A stretch of 12,980 nucleotides of DNA from an uncultured Ignavibacteria bacterium (GCA_937924675.1 CALEVL010000238.1:1-12980), one strand, 5' to 3'. Positions 1-6,908 are shown, counted from the first letter of the stretch. Program-made: numbers and translations. The notes: a model not told the origin generated them from the sequence alone.

Positions 1-117
1 AATTATGTATCCGGATATCTGAGCACTGACTTTGATGGTAATGGATTCATTGATGGAACAGATTTTGCACTCTGTGATAACAATGCGACTGAGTTTGTCG
101 GAACGATCAGTCCATAG
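1..117 (+). CDS. C-terminal fragment of a secreted protein with a dockerin/EF-hand-like calcium loop (5' partial)
   Basis: Frame 1 is open from the window edge and ends at TAG 115-117, giving 38 residues. Residues 10-21 read DFDGNGFIDGTD, which fits the 12-residue calcium loop (D-x-D-G-N-G-x-I-D-x-x-D) of dockerin and EF-hand repeats. The tail after it, ending FVGTISP, resembles the tails of large extracellular proteins I associate with Ignavibacteria and relatives; that part is from memory. The body of the protein is outside the window, so its function cannot be stated. It ends 35 bp before the S8 protease start with no visible terminator between, so the two could be co-transcribed. It is probably exported and calcium-stabilised, by inference from the loop. 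Confidence 0.6.
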   Translation, partial: NYVSGYLSTDFDGNGFIDGTDFALCDNNATEFVGTISP

Positions 118-152
118 ATTAAGTATCAATTTTTCAGAAACCCAAACATACA

Positions 153-1952
153 ATGAAAAACTTCAACTCATTCAGAATGCTTCTGATAATGCTTTCGGGA
201 GCAGTTCTGATCACACTCACAGGCAGTAACAATTTCAGCGGTGAGTTCAAACTAAGCAAATTGCTTCAGACTGTATTGAATACAACACAGCCCGATGAGA
301 AAATAAAAGTGTGGGTAGAGTTTACTGACAAAGGAAATAATGCGAGTCAGTTACTCAACACCCCATCTTCGCTTCTTACACAAAGATCACTTGACCGCAG
401 AGCAAAGGTCAAACCGGCCGGCTCGATTGTGGATATTACAGATGTTCCGCTCAATGCAGAATATGTATCTGATCTCACAATTTCGGGAATGCAGATTGTT
501 CAGAAATCAAAGTGGTTCAACAGAGTATCTGTTATGGCTGACCGCGAAGACATCATGGAAATGACTGCGAAACATTTTATCAAGAATGTTGATGTAGTAA
601 GAGGATTCAAGAAAAGCATTAATAATATTGAATTCGTTGAAAGTCCGGTAGTTCCGGAAGCAGATCATAATTCCGGAGTCAACAGCTCACAATCATTGAA
701 CTACGGAAATTCTCTTTCACAGATGCAGATCATAAATGCAGTAACTGCTCATGACAGCGGATTTTACGGTCAGGGTGTTTTGATTGCTTCGTTCGATGCG
801 GGAGTAGATAATCTTCAGCACCCTTCATTCGATTCAATAAGAGCGCGTGGCATGAGGACTTATGACTTCGTCAACAACGATACTATTATCGGAAATCAAA
901 GCGGACAAATGGGAGAAGGTTCTCACGGTACGGAGACTCTTTCGCTTGTCGGCGGGTACAGGCCGGGAAGTCTCATATCTCCTGCATTCAGGGCAAGCTT
1001 CATTGTTGCAAAGACAGAGAACACGGACAGCGAAACACCACTGGAGGAAGATAACTGGATCGCTGCAGCCGAGTGGGCAGACAGTCTTGGAGCCGACATA
1101 ATCACAAGCTCGCTTGGCTACATTGAGATGGATCCGGGTTCAACCAGATCTTACGACTGGACATGGATGAACGGTGACAGTTGTGTAATTACAATCGGTG
1201 CAGATCTTGCTGTAAACAAGGGAATCGTTGTGTGCAACTCTGCCGGTAACGAAGGATTCAATTCTACTCACAACACACTTGGTGCACCTTCTGACGGTGA
1301 CAGTGTAATTGCCGTTGGATCAGTTAACAGCAACAGACAAAGATCATCATTTTCTTCTGTTGGCTTATCTGTTGACGGAAGAATAAAGCCGGATGTATGC
1401 GCGCTTGGAAGCGGTAACATAGTTGCCTCGCCATCGCCGGGTACCGGATATACAAGCGGCAGCGGAACATCGTTCTCTTGTCCCATGACTGCCGGTGTTT
1501 GCGCGATGATACTTTCCGCAAATTACAGTCTGACTCCGATACAGGTTCGCGAGCTGTTAAAGCAGAAAGCAGACAGTTCTTTTGCACCAAGCAGAAGAAG
1601 AGGCTGGGGACTTATCAACGCGTGGGAATCAGTTAAGCTTGCAAAGATGATGACAAACACAAACACAGTTTCTGTAAGTATTCCGGAGGCATTCAAGCTA
1701 GAGCAAAACTATCCCAATCCTTTCAATCCGTCCACGAAGATCAGTTACAAGTTACAGGCTGTGGGTAACATTGGGGTTAAAGTTTTTGACATCACCGGAA
1801 GACTTGTTACAACTCTTGTCAATGCAAGGCAGAGTGCGGGGAATTACGAAGTTGAATTTAATGCCTCAGGTATTTCGAGCGGTGTTTATTTCTATTCGCT
1901 GATTGTTGACGGCAGGCAGATGGGAGTGAAGCGCATGACGCTTCTGAAGTAG
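153..1952 (+). CDS. Subtilisin-like S8 family serine protease with T9SS C-terminal sorting domain
   Basis: This is a 599-residue secreted protease. Residues 1-30 form a signal peptide (basic start, hydrophobic LLIMLSGAVLITL). Residues 50-155 are a prodomain-like region with QRSLDRRAK and KSKWFNRVSV, as seen in Bacteroidota S8 proteins. The subtilase domain follows with a complete catalytic set: Asp215 in ASFDAG, His258 in GSHGT, oxyanion Asn366 in SAGNEG and Ser440 in GTSFSCPM. Residues 514-599 form the T9SS domain, opening with FKLEQNYPNPFNPSTKISY and ending KRMTLLK; such domains direct export across the outer membrane and are usually cleaved. The ATG lacks a clear Shine-Dalgarno, as is common in this group. 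The gene is followed by a strong terminator at 1990-2021. The protein at 5113-6885 is a paralog along its whole length. The natural substrate is unknown; it probably degrades extracellular protein. Confidence 0.93.
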   Translation: MKNFNSFRMLLIMLSGAVLITLTGSNNFSGEFKLSKLLQTVLNTTQPDEKIKVWVEFTDKGNNASQLLNTPSSLLTQRSLDRRAKVKPAGSIVDITDVPLNAEYVSDLTISGMQIVQKSKWFNRVSVMADREDIMEMTAKHFIKNVDVVRGFKKSINNIEFVESPVVPEADHNSGVNSSQSLNYGNSLSQMQIINAVTAHDSGFYGQGVLIASFDAGVDNLQHPSFDSIRARGMRTYDFVNNDTIIGNQSGQMGEGSHGTETLSLVGGYRPGSLISPAFRASFIVAKTENTDSETPLEEDNWIAAAEWADSLGADIITSSLGYIEMDPGSTRSYDWTWMNGDSCVITIGADLAVNKGIVVCNSAGNEGFNSTHNTLGAPSDGDSVIAVGSVNSNRQRSSFSSVGLSVDGRIKPDVCALGSGNIVASPSPGTGYTSGSGTSFSCPMTAGVCAMILSANYSLTPIQVRELLKQKADSSFAPSRRRGWGLINAWESVKLAKMMTNTNTVSVSIPEAFKLEQNYPNPFNPSTKISYKLQAVGNIGVKVFDITGRLVTTLVNARQSAGNYEVEFNASGISSGVYFYSLIVDGRQMGVKRMTLLK

Positions 1953-2021
1953 TCTTGCAAATTTAGAAACAGGATTTTTTATTCAGTCGAATGGCATTCA
2001 GAAATGGATGCCATTTTTTTT
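1871..2021 (+). repeat. 151-bp duplicated 3' end plus terminator, copy 1
   Basis: The last 82 coding bases of the S8 protease (1871-1952) match 3495-3576 at 77 of 82 positions by hand alignment, without gaps. The match continues, less well, through the 3' UTR and resumes almost perfectly in the terminator hairpin. Both copies are 151 bp from the shared TATTTCGAGC start to the end of the T-run. Upstream of 1871 the two genes diverge abruptly at nucleotide level. Confidence 0.85.
1990..2021 (+). terminator. Rho-independent terminator with GAAA tetraloop after the S8 protease
   Basis: The arm AATGGCATTCA at 1990-2000 pairs with TGGATGCCATT at 2005-2015 (11 bp with one G-U). The GAAA loop at 2001-2004 is a GNRA-type tetraloop. 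Eight T follow the CCA of the right arm (2014-2021). It lies 37 bp after the stop codon. The twin at 3613-3645 has the same stem. Confidence 0.9.
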
Positions 2022-2060
2022 GTTCGTCGTTGGCATTAGCTTTGCCGTTGTTTAGTTGTA

Positions 2061-2105
2061 CCGCCTGCCAGCAATGGACAAACCAATCACACTCTCTGCA
2101 GGCGG
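2061..2105. repeat. GCCTGC-type interspersed palindrome, copy at 2061
   Basis: CCGCCTGC at 2061-2068 is perfectly complementary to GCAGGCGG at 2098-2105. The interior and right end (CTCTGCAGGCGGG) resemble the element at 11537-11577 (TCTCTGCAGGCGGG). It is GC-rich in an AT-rich spacer, which suggests a small interspersed element rather than local sequence. Confidence 0.55.
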
Positions 2106-2562
2106 GGGTGGGGGGAAGGTATCGATGGCAATTAAGAGTTTTGATGGTAAGTGTTTTAACAAGGGTTGAAGTTTGAATTTTCGCGCCCGAGATTACAGAT
2201 TGTAAACTTTTATTGCCAAGCCAAAAGTAAAAACTTATTGGTCCGGCTGAAAACTAATTACTGAGTATGATTTTCTGATTACAACATTGTATTATTAAGA
2301 CAATTAATTTATAATGACAATAGAAATAAAATCAGGAAGACAAATGTGGAAGCATTTCCATTTTATCATTTGCACAAAATTCTTTACACTCCCACAACAG
2401 ACTCTTATTCTGTAAGTATTTCTAAGGAAAATCAATCAGAGTCAATAAACATTAAAACGATTTCTTACTGCTCTGGACTCTTTTTATAATCGATACTAAA
2501 AATATGCAGCTGAACTCTTTAAATAATTTATAATAATTTGTTAAAACTTAAACCAATCAATT

Positions 2563-3576
2563 TTGAAAACTTCAAAAAACTTTTTTATCGCTTTTGTATT
2601 AGTACTTTTGTTTTCAGGTTTTACAATCTCTTCGAATCTATATGCAGACGGTGCGCCATTTCCTCCGGATATATTTATCAGCAATGCTACTTTAAACGGA
2701 ATCCCGTTTACTTTTGGATGCGGACTATATGCCGTTATCCCGGTGAATTCACATTTGGAATTTGATGTCTTAATTAATGTTTATGATGAACATGCCACAA
2801 TTAGTAATACATTCAGCCCTTTATCTCCTCCCGGTTCCCCAACATTTACACCGCCGCTTCCAACTAATGTTATACAAGGATCTTTTTTATATCATTTCAG
2901 TTGGATTTCTCCGACACAATACAGCGGATTTCTTAACCTGGTTGTAACAGACAGAATTTTTAAACCTGTTTCTTGCATACTAAACTTTGAAATGGCTCTT
3001 CCGGTTGAATTATCATCTTTCGTTTCTATGCTTCAGGATAATGATGTTGTTTTAAACTGGTCTACTTCCTCAGAGATAAATAACTTGGGATTTGAATTAG
3101 AACGGGCAAACGTCTTTGGTCAAACATCAAATGAATGGATAAAGATAAGCTTTGTTCAGGGAAACGGAACTACAACTTCACCGAACAATTATGAATTCAC
3201 TGACAGAAATCTTACTACCGGAAAATATAAATACCGTCTCAAACAAATCGACTTCAACGGAAACTTTGAGTATTTCAATCTATCAAATGAAGTTAATATT
3301 GGAATTCCGGATAAGTTTGAACTCTCACAGAATTATCCGAATCCTTTTAATCCGACAACAAAGATATCCTATAATCTGCCTTTTGACGGAAAGGTAAGCT
3401 TGAAAATCTTTGATGTTTCAGGAAAGGAAGTGATGAGTTTAACGAATGAAATTAAAACTGCCGGATACTATGAAACAACAGTGAACGGAAGTAATATTTC
3501 GAGCGGTGTTTATTTTTATTCGCTGATTGTTGACGGCAGGCAGATGGGTGTGAAGAGGATGACGCTGCTGAAGTAG
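2563..3576 (+). CDS. Exported T9SS-sorted beta-sandwich protein of unknown function (TTG start)
   Basis: This 337-residue protein starts at TTG 2563. An in-frame stop at 2542 and the absence of any ATG between leave TTG as the only sensible start, and it opens directly onto a signal peptide (MKTSKNFFIAFVLVLLF, cleavage likely near residue 28). Residues 30-145 are a unique region that I do not recognise, rich in Pro, Phe and Thr. Residues 147-245 (starting LPVELSSF, with VVLNWSTSSEINNLGFELER and KYKYRLKQIDFNG) form a fibronectin-III-like module seen before T9SS tails in Bacteroidota proteins. Residues 252-337 are the T9SS sorting domain (FELSQNYPNPFNPTTKISY). No catalytic motif is visible, so a surface or extracellular binding or structural role is only an inference. 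It lies between two terminators and is probably monocistronic. Confidence 0.88.
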   Translation: MKTSKNFFIAFVLVLLFSGFTISSNLYADGAPFPPDIFISNATLNGIPFTFGCGLYAVIPVNSHLEFDVLINVYDEHATISNTFSPLSPPGSPTFTPPLPTNVIQGSFLYHFSWISPTQYSGFLNLVVTDRIFKPVSCILNFEMALPVELSSFVSMLQDNDVVLNWSTSSEINNLGFELERANVFGQTSNEWIKISFVQGNGTTTSPNNYEFTDRNLTTGKYKYRLKQIDFNGNFEYFNLSNEVNIGIPDKFELSQNYPNPFNPTTKISYNLPFDGKVSLKIFDVSGKEVMSLTNEIKTAGYYETTVNGSNISSGVYFYSLIVDGRQMGVKRMTLLK

Positions 3577-3645
3577 TTCTGCAATTTGAAAATAGGATTA
3601 GTATTTCAATCGAATGGCATTCAGGAATGGATGCCATTTTTTTTT
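3495..3645 (+). repeat. 151-bp duplicated 3' end plus terminator, copy 2
   Basis: This is the partner of 1871-2021. It carries the last 26 codons plus stop of the beta-sandwich protein, whose final 26 residues (ISSGVYFYS through TLLK) are identical to those of the first S8 protease. The 3' UTR and terminator follow at the same distance. Confidence 0.85.
3613..3645 (+). terminator. Rho-independent terminator with GGAA tetraloop
   Basis: The arm AATGGCATTCA at 3613-3623 pairs with TGGATGCCATT at 3628-3638 around a GGAA (GNRA-type) loop at 3624-3627. A run of nine T spans 3637-3645. The stem is the same as at 1990-2015, with one base changed in the loop. It lies 36 bp after the stop of the beta-sandwich gene. 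Confidence 0.9.
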
Positions 3646-3656
3646 ACGCCGATGTA

Positions 3657-3693
3657 TGGTGCCTGCCCGGCTCAGTCGGGTTCCCAAAAGTTT
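3657..3693 (+). repeat. Truncated left arm of the MITE-like element carrying the 19-bp insert
   Basis: TGGTG is followed by the 19-bp GC-rich insert at 3662-3680 (CCTGCCCGGCTCAGTCGGG) and then TTCCCAAAAGTTT. This is the same order as in the element at 11247-11349. Right after it the full element starts again without the insert. Confidence 0.65.
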
Positions 3694-3699
3694 TTCGCC

Positions 3700-3783
3700 G
3701 TTGTTGGTGTTCCCAAAAGTTTGCAAGAAAGCATTTCATTAAGTGTCATAAGTGCAAATGCAAACTTTTGGGTCACCAACAAC
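3700..3783. mobile_element. MITE-like palindromic element, 84 bp, without insert
   Basis: The left arm 3700-3725 (GTTGTTGGTG then TTCCCAAAAGTTTGCA) and the right arm 3759-3783 are inverted repeats. The reverse complement of the right arm reads GTTGTTGGTG then ACCCAAAAGTTTGCA, differing only by TT versus A. The loop of 33 bp (3726-3758) is similar to, and as long as, the loop of the second copy at 11292-11324. There is no coding capacity. A long terminal inverted repeat with small size fits a non-autonomous element or a structured repeat; target-site duplications are not evident. Confidence 0.7.
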
Positions 3784-3790
3784 TTTGACA

Positions 3791-3937
3791 ATTTCAACAT
3801 CTTGCTCACAATCGGGAGATTGAGAGCGCGGCTACTTATGGCGTCAGGACTTTACTGCCTGCAGCAAGCAGGCCTGCCTGGCGTCAGACAGGCGTCCTGA
3901 CGCAATTAGTTTACTTGTGCCGGGACAAAAGTCCCGA
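3791..3937. repeat. Interspersed repeat, copy A (about 147 bp)
   Basis: It shares with 4738-4900 the order TTTCAAC, CAATCGGGAGATT, AGAGCG, a TGGCGT..GACTTT block, a GC-rich double hairpin, ACGCAATTA..TTACTTGT and GTCCC. Copy A ends with a clean hairpin: CGGGAC at 3921-3926 pairs with GTCCCG at 3931-3936 around AAAA. No protein is encoded. Confidence 0.7.
3841..3903. repeat. 63-bp cloverleaf-like palindrome core, copy A
   Basis: The outer stem pairs GCGTCAGGAC (3841-3850) with GTCCTGACGC (3894-3903), 10 bp perfect. Inside lie two hairpins: GCCTGC 3857-3862 with GCAGGC 3868-3873, and CCTGCCTG 3873-3880 with CAGACAGG 3885-3892 (one mismatch, GCGT loop). Together they predict a three-way junction in single-stranded DNA or RNA. 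Confidence 0.7.
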
Positions 3938-3998
3938 CACCACAGTAAAGAATGAATTGATTCCCTCGTTTTGGATGGGAATGAATATTTCTTCAAAA

Positions 3999-4018
3999 AT
4001 TATGACTTTGGTCATAAT
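3999..4018. promoter_or_regulatory. Perfect 20-bp dyad upstream of the DUF2202 gene, possible Crp/Fnr-type operator
   Basis: ATTATGAC at 3999-4006 is an exact inverted repeat of GTCATAAT at 4011-4018 with a 4-bp centre TTTG. The TGAC-N4-GTCA layout recalls Crp/Fnr-family half-site spacing, though this is only resemblance. A Bacteroidota-like -7 element, TTAATTTG at 4029-4036 (one mismatch to TAnnTTTG), lies 11 bp downstream, and the gene starts at 4067. Confidence 0.4.
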
Positions 4019-4066
4019 ATGCAGGATTTTAATTTGCTAAATTAGAAAAAGAAAGGAAACCAGATC

Positions 4067-4651
4067 ATGAAGATGTTTATATTTCTTGTCTTGACCAACT
4101 TCATTGTATTTGCAGACTTTGCGGTCTCTCAAAATGAGATCAGCCAAAGTGATCGCGATGCAATCATCTATATAGTTCAGGAAGAGAAAGTTGCACATGA
4201 CTTCTATAATGCAATGTATGAACTCCATGGGATTATATCATTCAGAAGCATTTCTAAGAGTGAAGGACTTCATATGGATCAAGCCAAAGAGCTGATTGAA
4301 AATTTTGGAATTGAAGATCCGAATAAAGAATATTATGAGACTCCAGGAAGTTTCAAGAATCCTAAGTTCGAGGAAATGTACAATAGTCTTGTAAGAAATG
4401 GGACAAACTCGATCATTGATGCCTTAGTTGAAGCGGCCAGATTTGAGGAAATGGACATTGTTGATATTGAAAGATTTGCTTCATCCACGCAAAATGAATA
4501 CTTAAAAAGTACATTTGAAAAGCTTTACGGTGTTTCAGAAAACCATCTGAAGGCATTGGTGAAGGATTTGTTTGAAAGAGGCGTTGAATATACACCAAAG
4601 TACTTGTCTCCCGAGCAATACAACAAAATTATCACATCAAAGGAATATTAA
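4067..4651 (+). CDS. Exported ferritin-like DUF2202 family protein
   Basis: This is a 194-residue protein. Residues 1-22 look like a signal peptide (MFIFLVLTNFIVFADFAVSQ). The mature part matches the four-helix DUF2202 (PF09968) pattern: RDAIIYIVQEEKVAHDFYNAM (27-50), ISKSEGLHMDQAKELI (62-77), GIEDPNKE, a DALVEAARFEEMDIVDIE helix (118-135) and SENHLKALVKDL (157-168). Candidate metal ligands are Glu40, Glu66, His69, Glu127 or Glu128, and Glu158 or His160, in the helix positions expected of ferritin-like di-metal folds. The ATG at 4067 is preceded by AAAGGAAAC (4052-4060), one of the few good ribosome binding sites here. The family's reaction is not established; metal binding or oxidative stress roles are inference. 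It stands alone between repeat-filled spacers, and a dyad lies 49 bp upstream of the start. Confidence 0.85.
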   Translation: MKMFIFLVLTNFIVFADFAVSQNEISQSDRDAIIYIVQEEKVAHDFYNAMYELHGIISFRSISKSEGLHMDQAKELIENFGIEDPNKEYYETPGSFKNPKFEEMYNSLVRNGTNSIIDALVEAARFEEMDIVDIERFASSTQNEYLKSTFEKLYGVSENHLKALVKDLFERGVEYTPKYLSPEQYNKIITSKEY

Positions 4652-4737
4652 CAAAATTCTTTGTATTCGCAGAGTCACACGCATAGTTTGCTTCTCTGAT
4701 GTAACAACAAGCCATGCGGGGACTCTCATGGAACGGG

Positions 4738-4900
4738 AATTTCAACCTCGCGCTCCCAATCGGGAGATTCAGAGCGAGGAAAAAGTGATGAGTGTTCCTT
4801 GTGGCGTTATGACTTTCCTGCCTGTAACAGGCAGGCCTGCCTGGCGTCAGACAGGCGTTCTCACGCAATTAACTTACTTGTCTCGGGTCCGAAAGTCCCA
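4738..4900. repeat. Interspersed repeat, copy B (about 163 bp)
   Basis: It aligns with 3791-3937 but has extra bases around 4780-4800. The left part folds well on its own: CCTCGC (4746-4751) pairs with GCGAGG (4774-4779) outside a CTCCC/GGGAG hairpin. The right-hand CGGGAC/GTCCCG hairpin of copy A is degenerate here (CGGGTCC..GTCCC). Confidence 0.7.
4804..4866. repeat. 63-bp cloverleaf-like palindrome core, copy B
   Basis: It has the same total length as copy A. Inner hairpin 1 is perfect: CCTGCCTG 4817-4824 with CAGGCAGG 4828-4835, loop TAA. Inner hairpin 2 is CCTGCCTG 4836-4843 with CAGACAGG 4848-4855, loop GCGT. The outer arms GCGTTATGAC and GTTCTCACGC pair at 7 of 10 positions. Confidence 0.65.
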
Positions 4901-5112
4901 ATGCAAAGTAGATTTCATTCGTGCATTCGTGGCAGACCAAAGAAGAATGTAGTAAGAAACCCGATTTCAAACTTTTCATATTCGGCTGTAGATATTGACG
5001 ATAAGAGTGAGCTTATTCATGGCACAATCCTTGATTACTTTATTCCGGAAAACTTTTTTCACTACTTGATATTTGTTCTCAAAATTCTGAATTTGCAGTA
5101 AGCAACCAACCC

Positions 5113-6885
5113 ATGAAGTACCGACTTCAAATATTTTCGGCAGTTTGCATTCCTCTTCTGCTTCTGATCTTTGCAACCACTACCGCTTTTAAATCAGGCA
5201 ATGCGTCCTCGGAAAGAGCTGTTATTTCCGAATCTCTGCTGACAGAACTCAATCTCAAGAATCCATACGAACAAAAACTCATCTGGGTTTATTTTAAAGA
5301 TAAGCAAAATTTAACCGGTGATATTATTCTAACCGAAAGGTCAATCGAACGAAGAAGCAAACGCTCTGAAAGCGATGCGCTCTTCAATGATTTAGACATT
5401 CCGGTTTCATCTGAATATGTATCTGCAATTGAAGGCACTGGTGCAACTATAAGAAACAAGTCAAAGTGGTTTAATGCGGTTTCCTGCTTCGCAAACAATT
5501 ACCAGATAAACCTGCTTTCTGAATTTGACTTTGTAAAAAGACTCGACCTTGTAACCAAATATAAGCATTCAGTTCCTGTAACCTCAGACGGAATGTCTCA
5601 GATGTTTGAATTTGAAACAGATGATCCACTCGGAATCAATTACGGTCCTTCACTCAATCAGTCAAACATCATCAATATCCCAACAGCACATGATCAGGGC
5701 TTTTCGGGACAAGATATTCTCATTGCATCATTTGATGCGGGATTTGATAATCTTGAGCACTTCTGTTTTGGCAGGGCAAGAAATAAAGGAATCCGTTCTT
5801 ATGATTTTGTGAACGGAGATACAATAGTTGCAAACGGGACAGGCAGAATGGGAAACGGTTCGCATGGAACTCTTACTCTCTCACTAATAGCCGGATATGA
5901 TCCGGGCAATTTGGTATCTCCTGCTTTTGATGCTCAGTATCTGCTTGCAAAGACGGAGAATACGGAAAGTGAAACGCCGCTTGAAGAAGACAATTGGGTT
6001 GCCGCCGCAGAATGGGCTGACAGTCTAGGAGCAGATATAATTACAAGTTCACTTGGCTATCTGAATTTCAATCCTCCGCATCAATCATACACATGGCAGT
6101 CAATGGACGGCAATACTGCTCTGATAACACGAGCCGCAGATATTGCCGTAAGCAAAGGCATCATCATTGTTGTATCAGCAGGAAATGCAGGATTCAATTC
6201 CTCACACAATACTCTGAGCGCTCCTGCCGATGCATTCAATGTAATTACTGTCGGTGCGGTGACAACAGGAAGACAGAGAGCATCTTTCTCATCAATTGGC
6301 CCGACAGTTGACGGAAGAACAAAGCCGGATGTAATGGCACTCGGAGTTAATAATTATACCGCCCGTCCCGGTGCAGGCGGTGCCGGATATCTGAATTCAA
6401 GTGTGGGAACATCACTTGCCTGTCCGATGGTTGCCGGAGTCTGCGCAATGATACTTTCTGCAAATAAGAGTTTGAAACCATTGCAGGTGAAAGATATCAT
6501 CCGAAATACATCAAGCAACAGCAACTCGCCGAATAATCAGATGGGCTGGGGAATTGTAAATGCATGGTCAGCCGTGCAGCTTGCATTCATTTCGGGAGCT
6601 AATAATCCTTCAGATTTCTTGTTAAGTCAGAATTATCCAAACCCTTTCAATCCATCAACTACTTTCAGATTCTCATTGACTAAAGCAGCGAATGTGAGCC
6701 TGTTAATTTATGATATGAGAGGCAGACTCGTGGAAACAGTTGTAAAGGATCAGATATTCTCAGCTGGGGTTAAGGATATAGTTAAAGACTTTTCCGGACT
6801 CTCCATTTCAAGCGGTGTTTATTTTTACTCGCTTGTTGTGAATGGAGAAATGATTGATACGAAGAAGATGACAGTCCTGAAGTAA
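5113..6885 (+). CDS. Subtilisin-like S8 family serine protease with T9SS sorting domain, paralog of 153-1952
   Basis: This is a 590-residue secreted protease. Residues 1-25 form a signal peptide (FSAVCIPLLLLIFATTTAF). Residues 55-150 are a prodomain-like region (TERSIERRSKR, KSKWFNAVSCF). The catalytic set is complete: Asp208 in ASFDAG, His251 in GSHGT, Asn358 in SAGNAG and Ser434 in GTSLACPM. Residues 503-590 are the T9SS domain (FLLSQNYPNPFNPSTTFRF to KKMTVLK). Residues 278-316, a TENTESETPLEEDNW block running to SLGY, are nearly identical to 285-323 of the first protease, but the DNA there has many synonymous differences, so the duplication is old. Unlike the first copy, its 3' end does not carry the shared cassette and no terminator follows; its TAA stop overlaps an AT-rich repeat. 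It is probably an extracellular or surface protease; the substrate is unknown. Confidence 0.93.
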   Translation: MKYRLQIFSAVCIPLLLLIFATTTAFKSGNASSERAVISESLLTELNLKNPYEQKLIWVYFKDKQNLTGDIILTERSIERRSKRSESDALFNDLDIPVSSEYVSAIEGTGATIRNKSKWFNAVSCFANNYQINLLSEFDFVKRLDLVTKYKHSVPVTSDGMSQMFEFETDDPLGINYGPSLNQSNIINIPTAHDQGFSGQDILIASFDAGFDNLEHFCFGRARNKGIRSYDFVNGDTIVANGTGRMGNGSHGTLTLSLIAGYDPGNLVSPAFDAQYLLAKTENTESETPLEEDNWVAAAEWADSLGADIITSSLGYLNFNPPHQSYTWQSMDGNTALITRAADIAVSKGIIIVVSAGNAGFNSSHNTLSAPADAFNVITVGAVTTGRQRASFSSIGPTVDGRTKPDVMALGVNNYTARPGAGGAGYLNSSVGTSLACPMVAGVCAMILSANKSLKPLQVKDIIRNTSSNSNSPNNQMGWGIVNAWSAVQLAFISGANNPSDFLLSQNYPNPFNPSTTFRFSLTKAANVSLLIYDMRGRLVETVVKDQIFSAGVKDIVKDFSGLSISSGVYFYSLVVNGEMIDTKKMTVLK

Positions 6886-6908
6886 TTAGAAATTAAAAAT
6901 TAGAAATT
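6884..6908 (+). repeat. AT-rich 25-bp repeat, copy 1
   Basis: The 25-mer AATTAGAAATTAAAAATT plus AGAAATT starts inside the TAA stop codon of the S8 protease. Its exact reverse complement is at 8024-8048, and an 18-bp direct copy is at 7887-7904. Confidence 0.75.

Larger units (their letters stand above)
1953..2562. other. 610-bp gene-free spacer
   Basis: The spacer holds the terminator at 1990-2021 and a GC-rich palindrome at 2061-2105. The rest, about 2110-2562, is AT-rich leader for the next gene. I see no gene there: open frames are short, lack family-like sequence and overlap the repeats. I also see no tRNA-like cloverleaf. The promoter of the next gene should lie here, but I could not pick a convincing -33/-7 pair. 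Confidence 0.6.
3577..4066. other. 490-bp gene-free spacer packed with repeats
   Basis: From left to right it holds the terminator, a truncated filled arm of the MITE-like element (3657-3693), a full MITE-like element (3700-3783), the first copy of a longer interspersed repeat (3791-3937) with its cloverleaf core, and a 20-bp dyad (3999-4018) before the DUF2202 gene. The frame open across 3586-3900 starts at the terminator and runs through these repeats, so I do not call it a gene. Confidence 0.65.
4652..5112. other. 461-bp gene-free spacer
   Basis: It holds copy B of the interspersed repeat (4738-4900) and about 200 bp of AT-rich leader before the second S8 protease. The frame open over 4572-4952 overlaps the DUF2202 gene and runs through the repeat, so it is not called. 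I see no terminator hairpin with a T-run after the DUF2202 gene and no convincing promoter. Confidence 0.6.

Noticed and set aside
3586..3900. 104-codon open frame on the + strand after the beta-sandwich gene
   Set aside because: It begins just before the terminator and runs through the MITE-like and cloverleaf repeats, so the peptide is translated repeat sequence.
4572..4952. 126-codon open frame on the + strand
   Set aside because: It overlaps the end of the DUF2202 gene in another frame and continues through repeat copy B.
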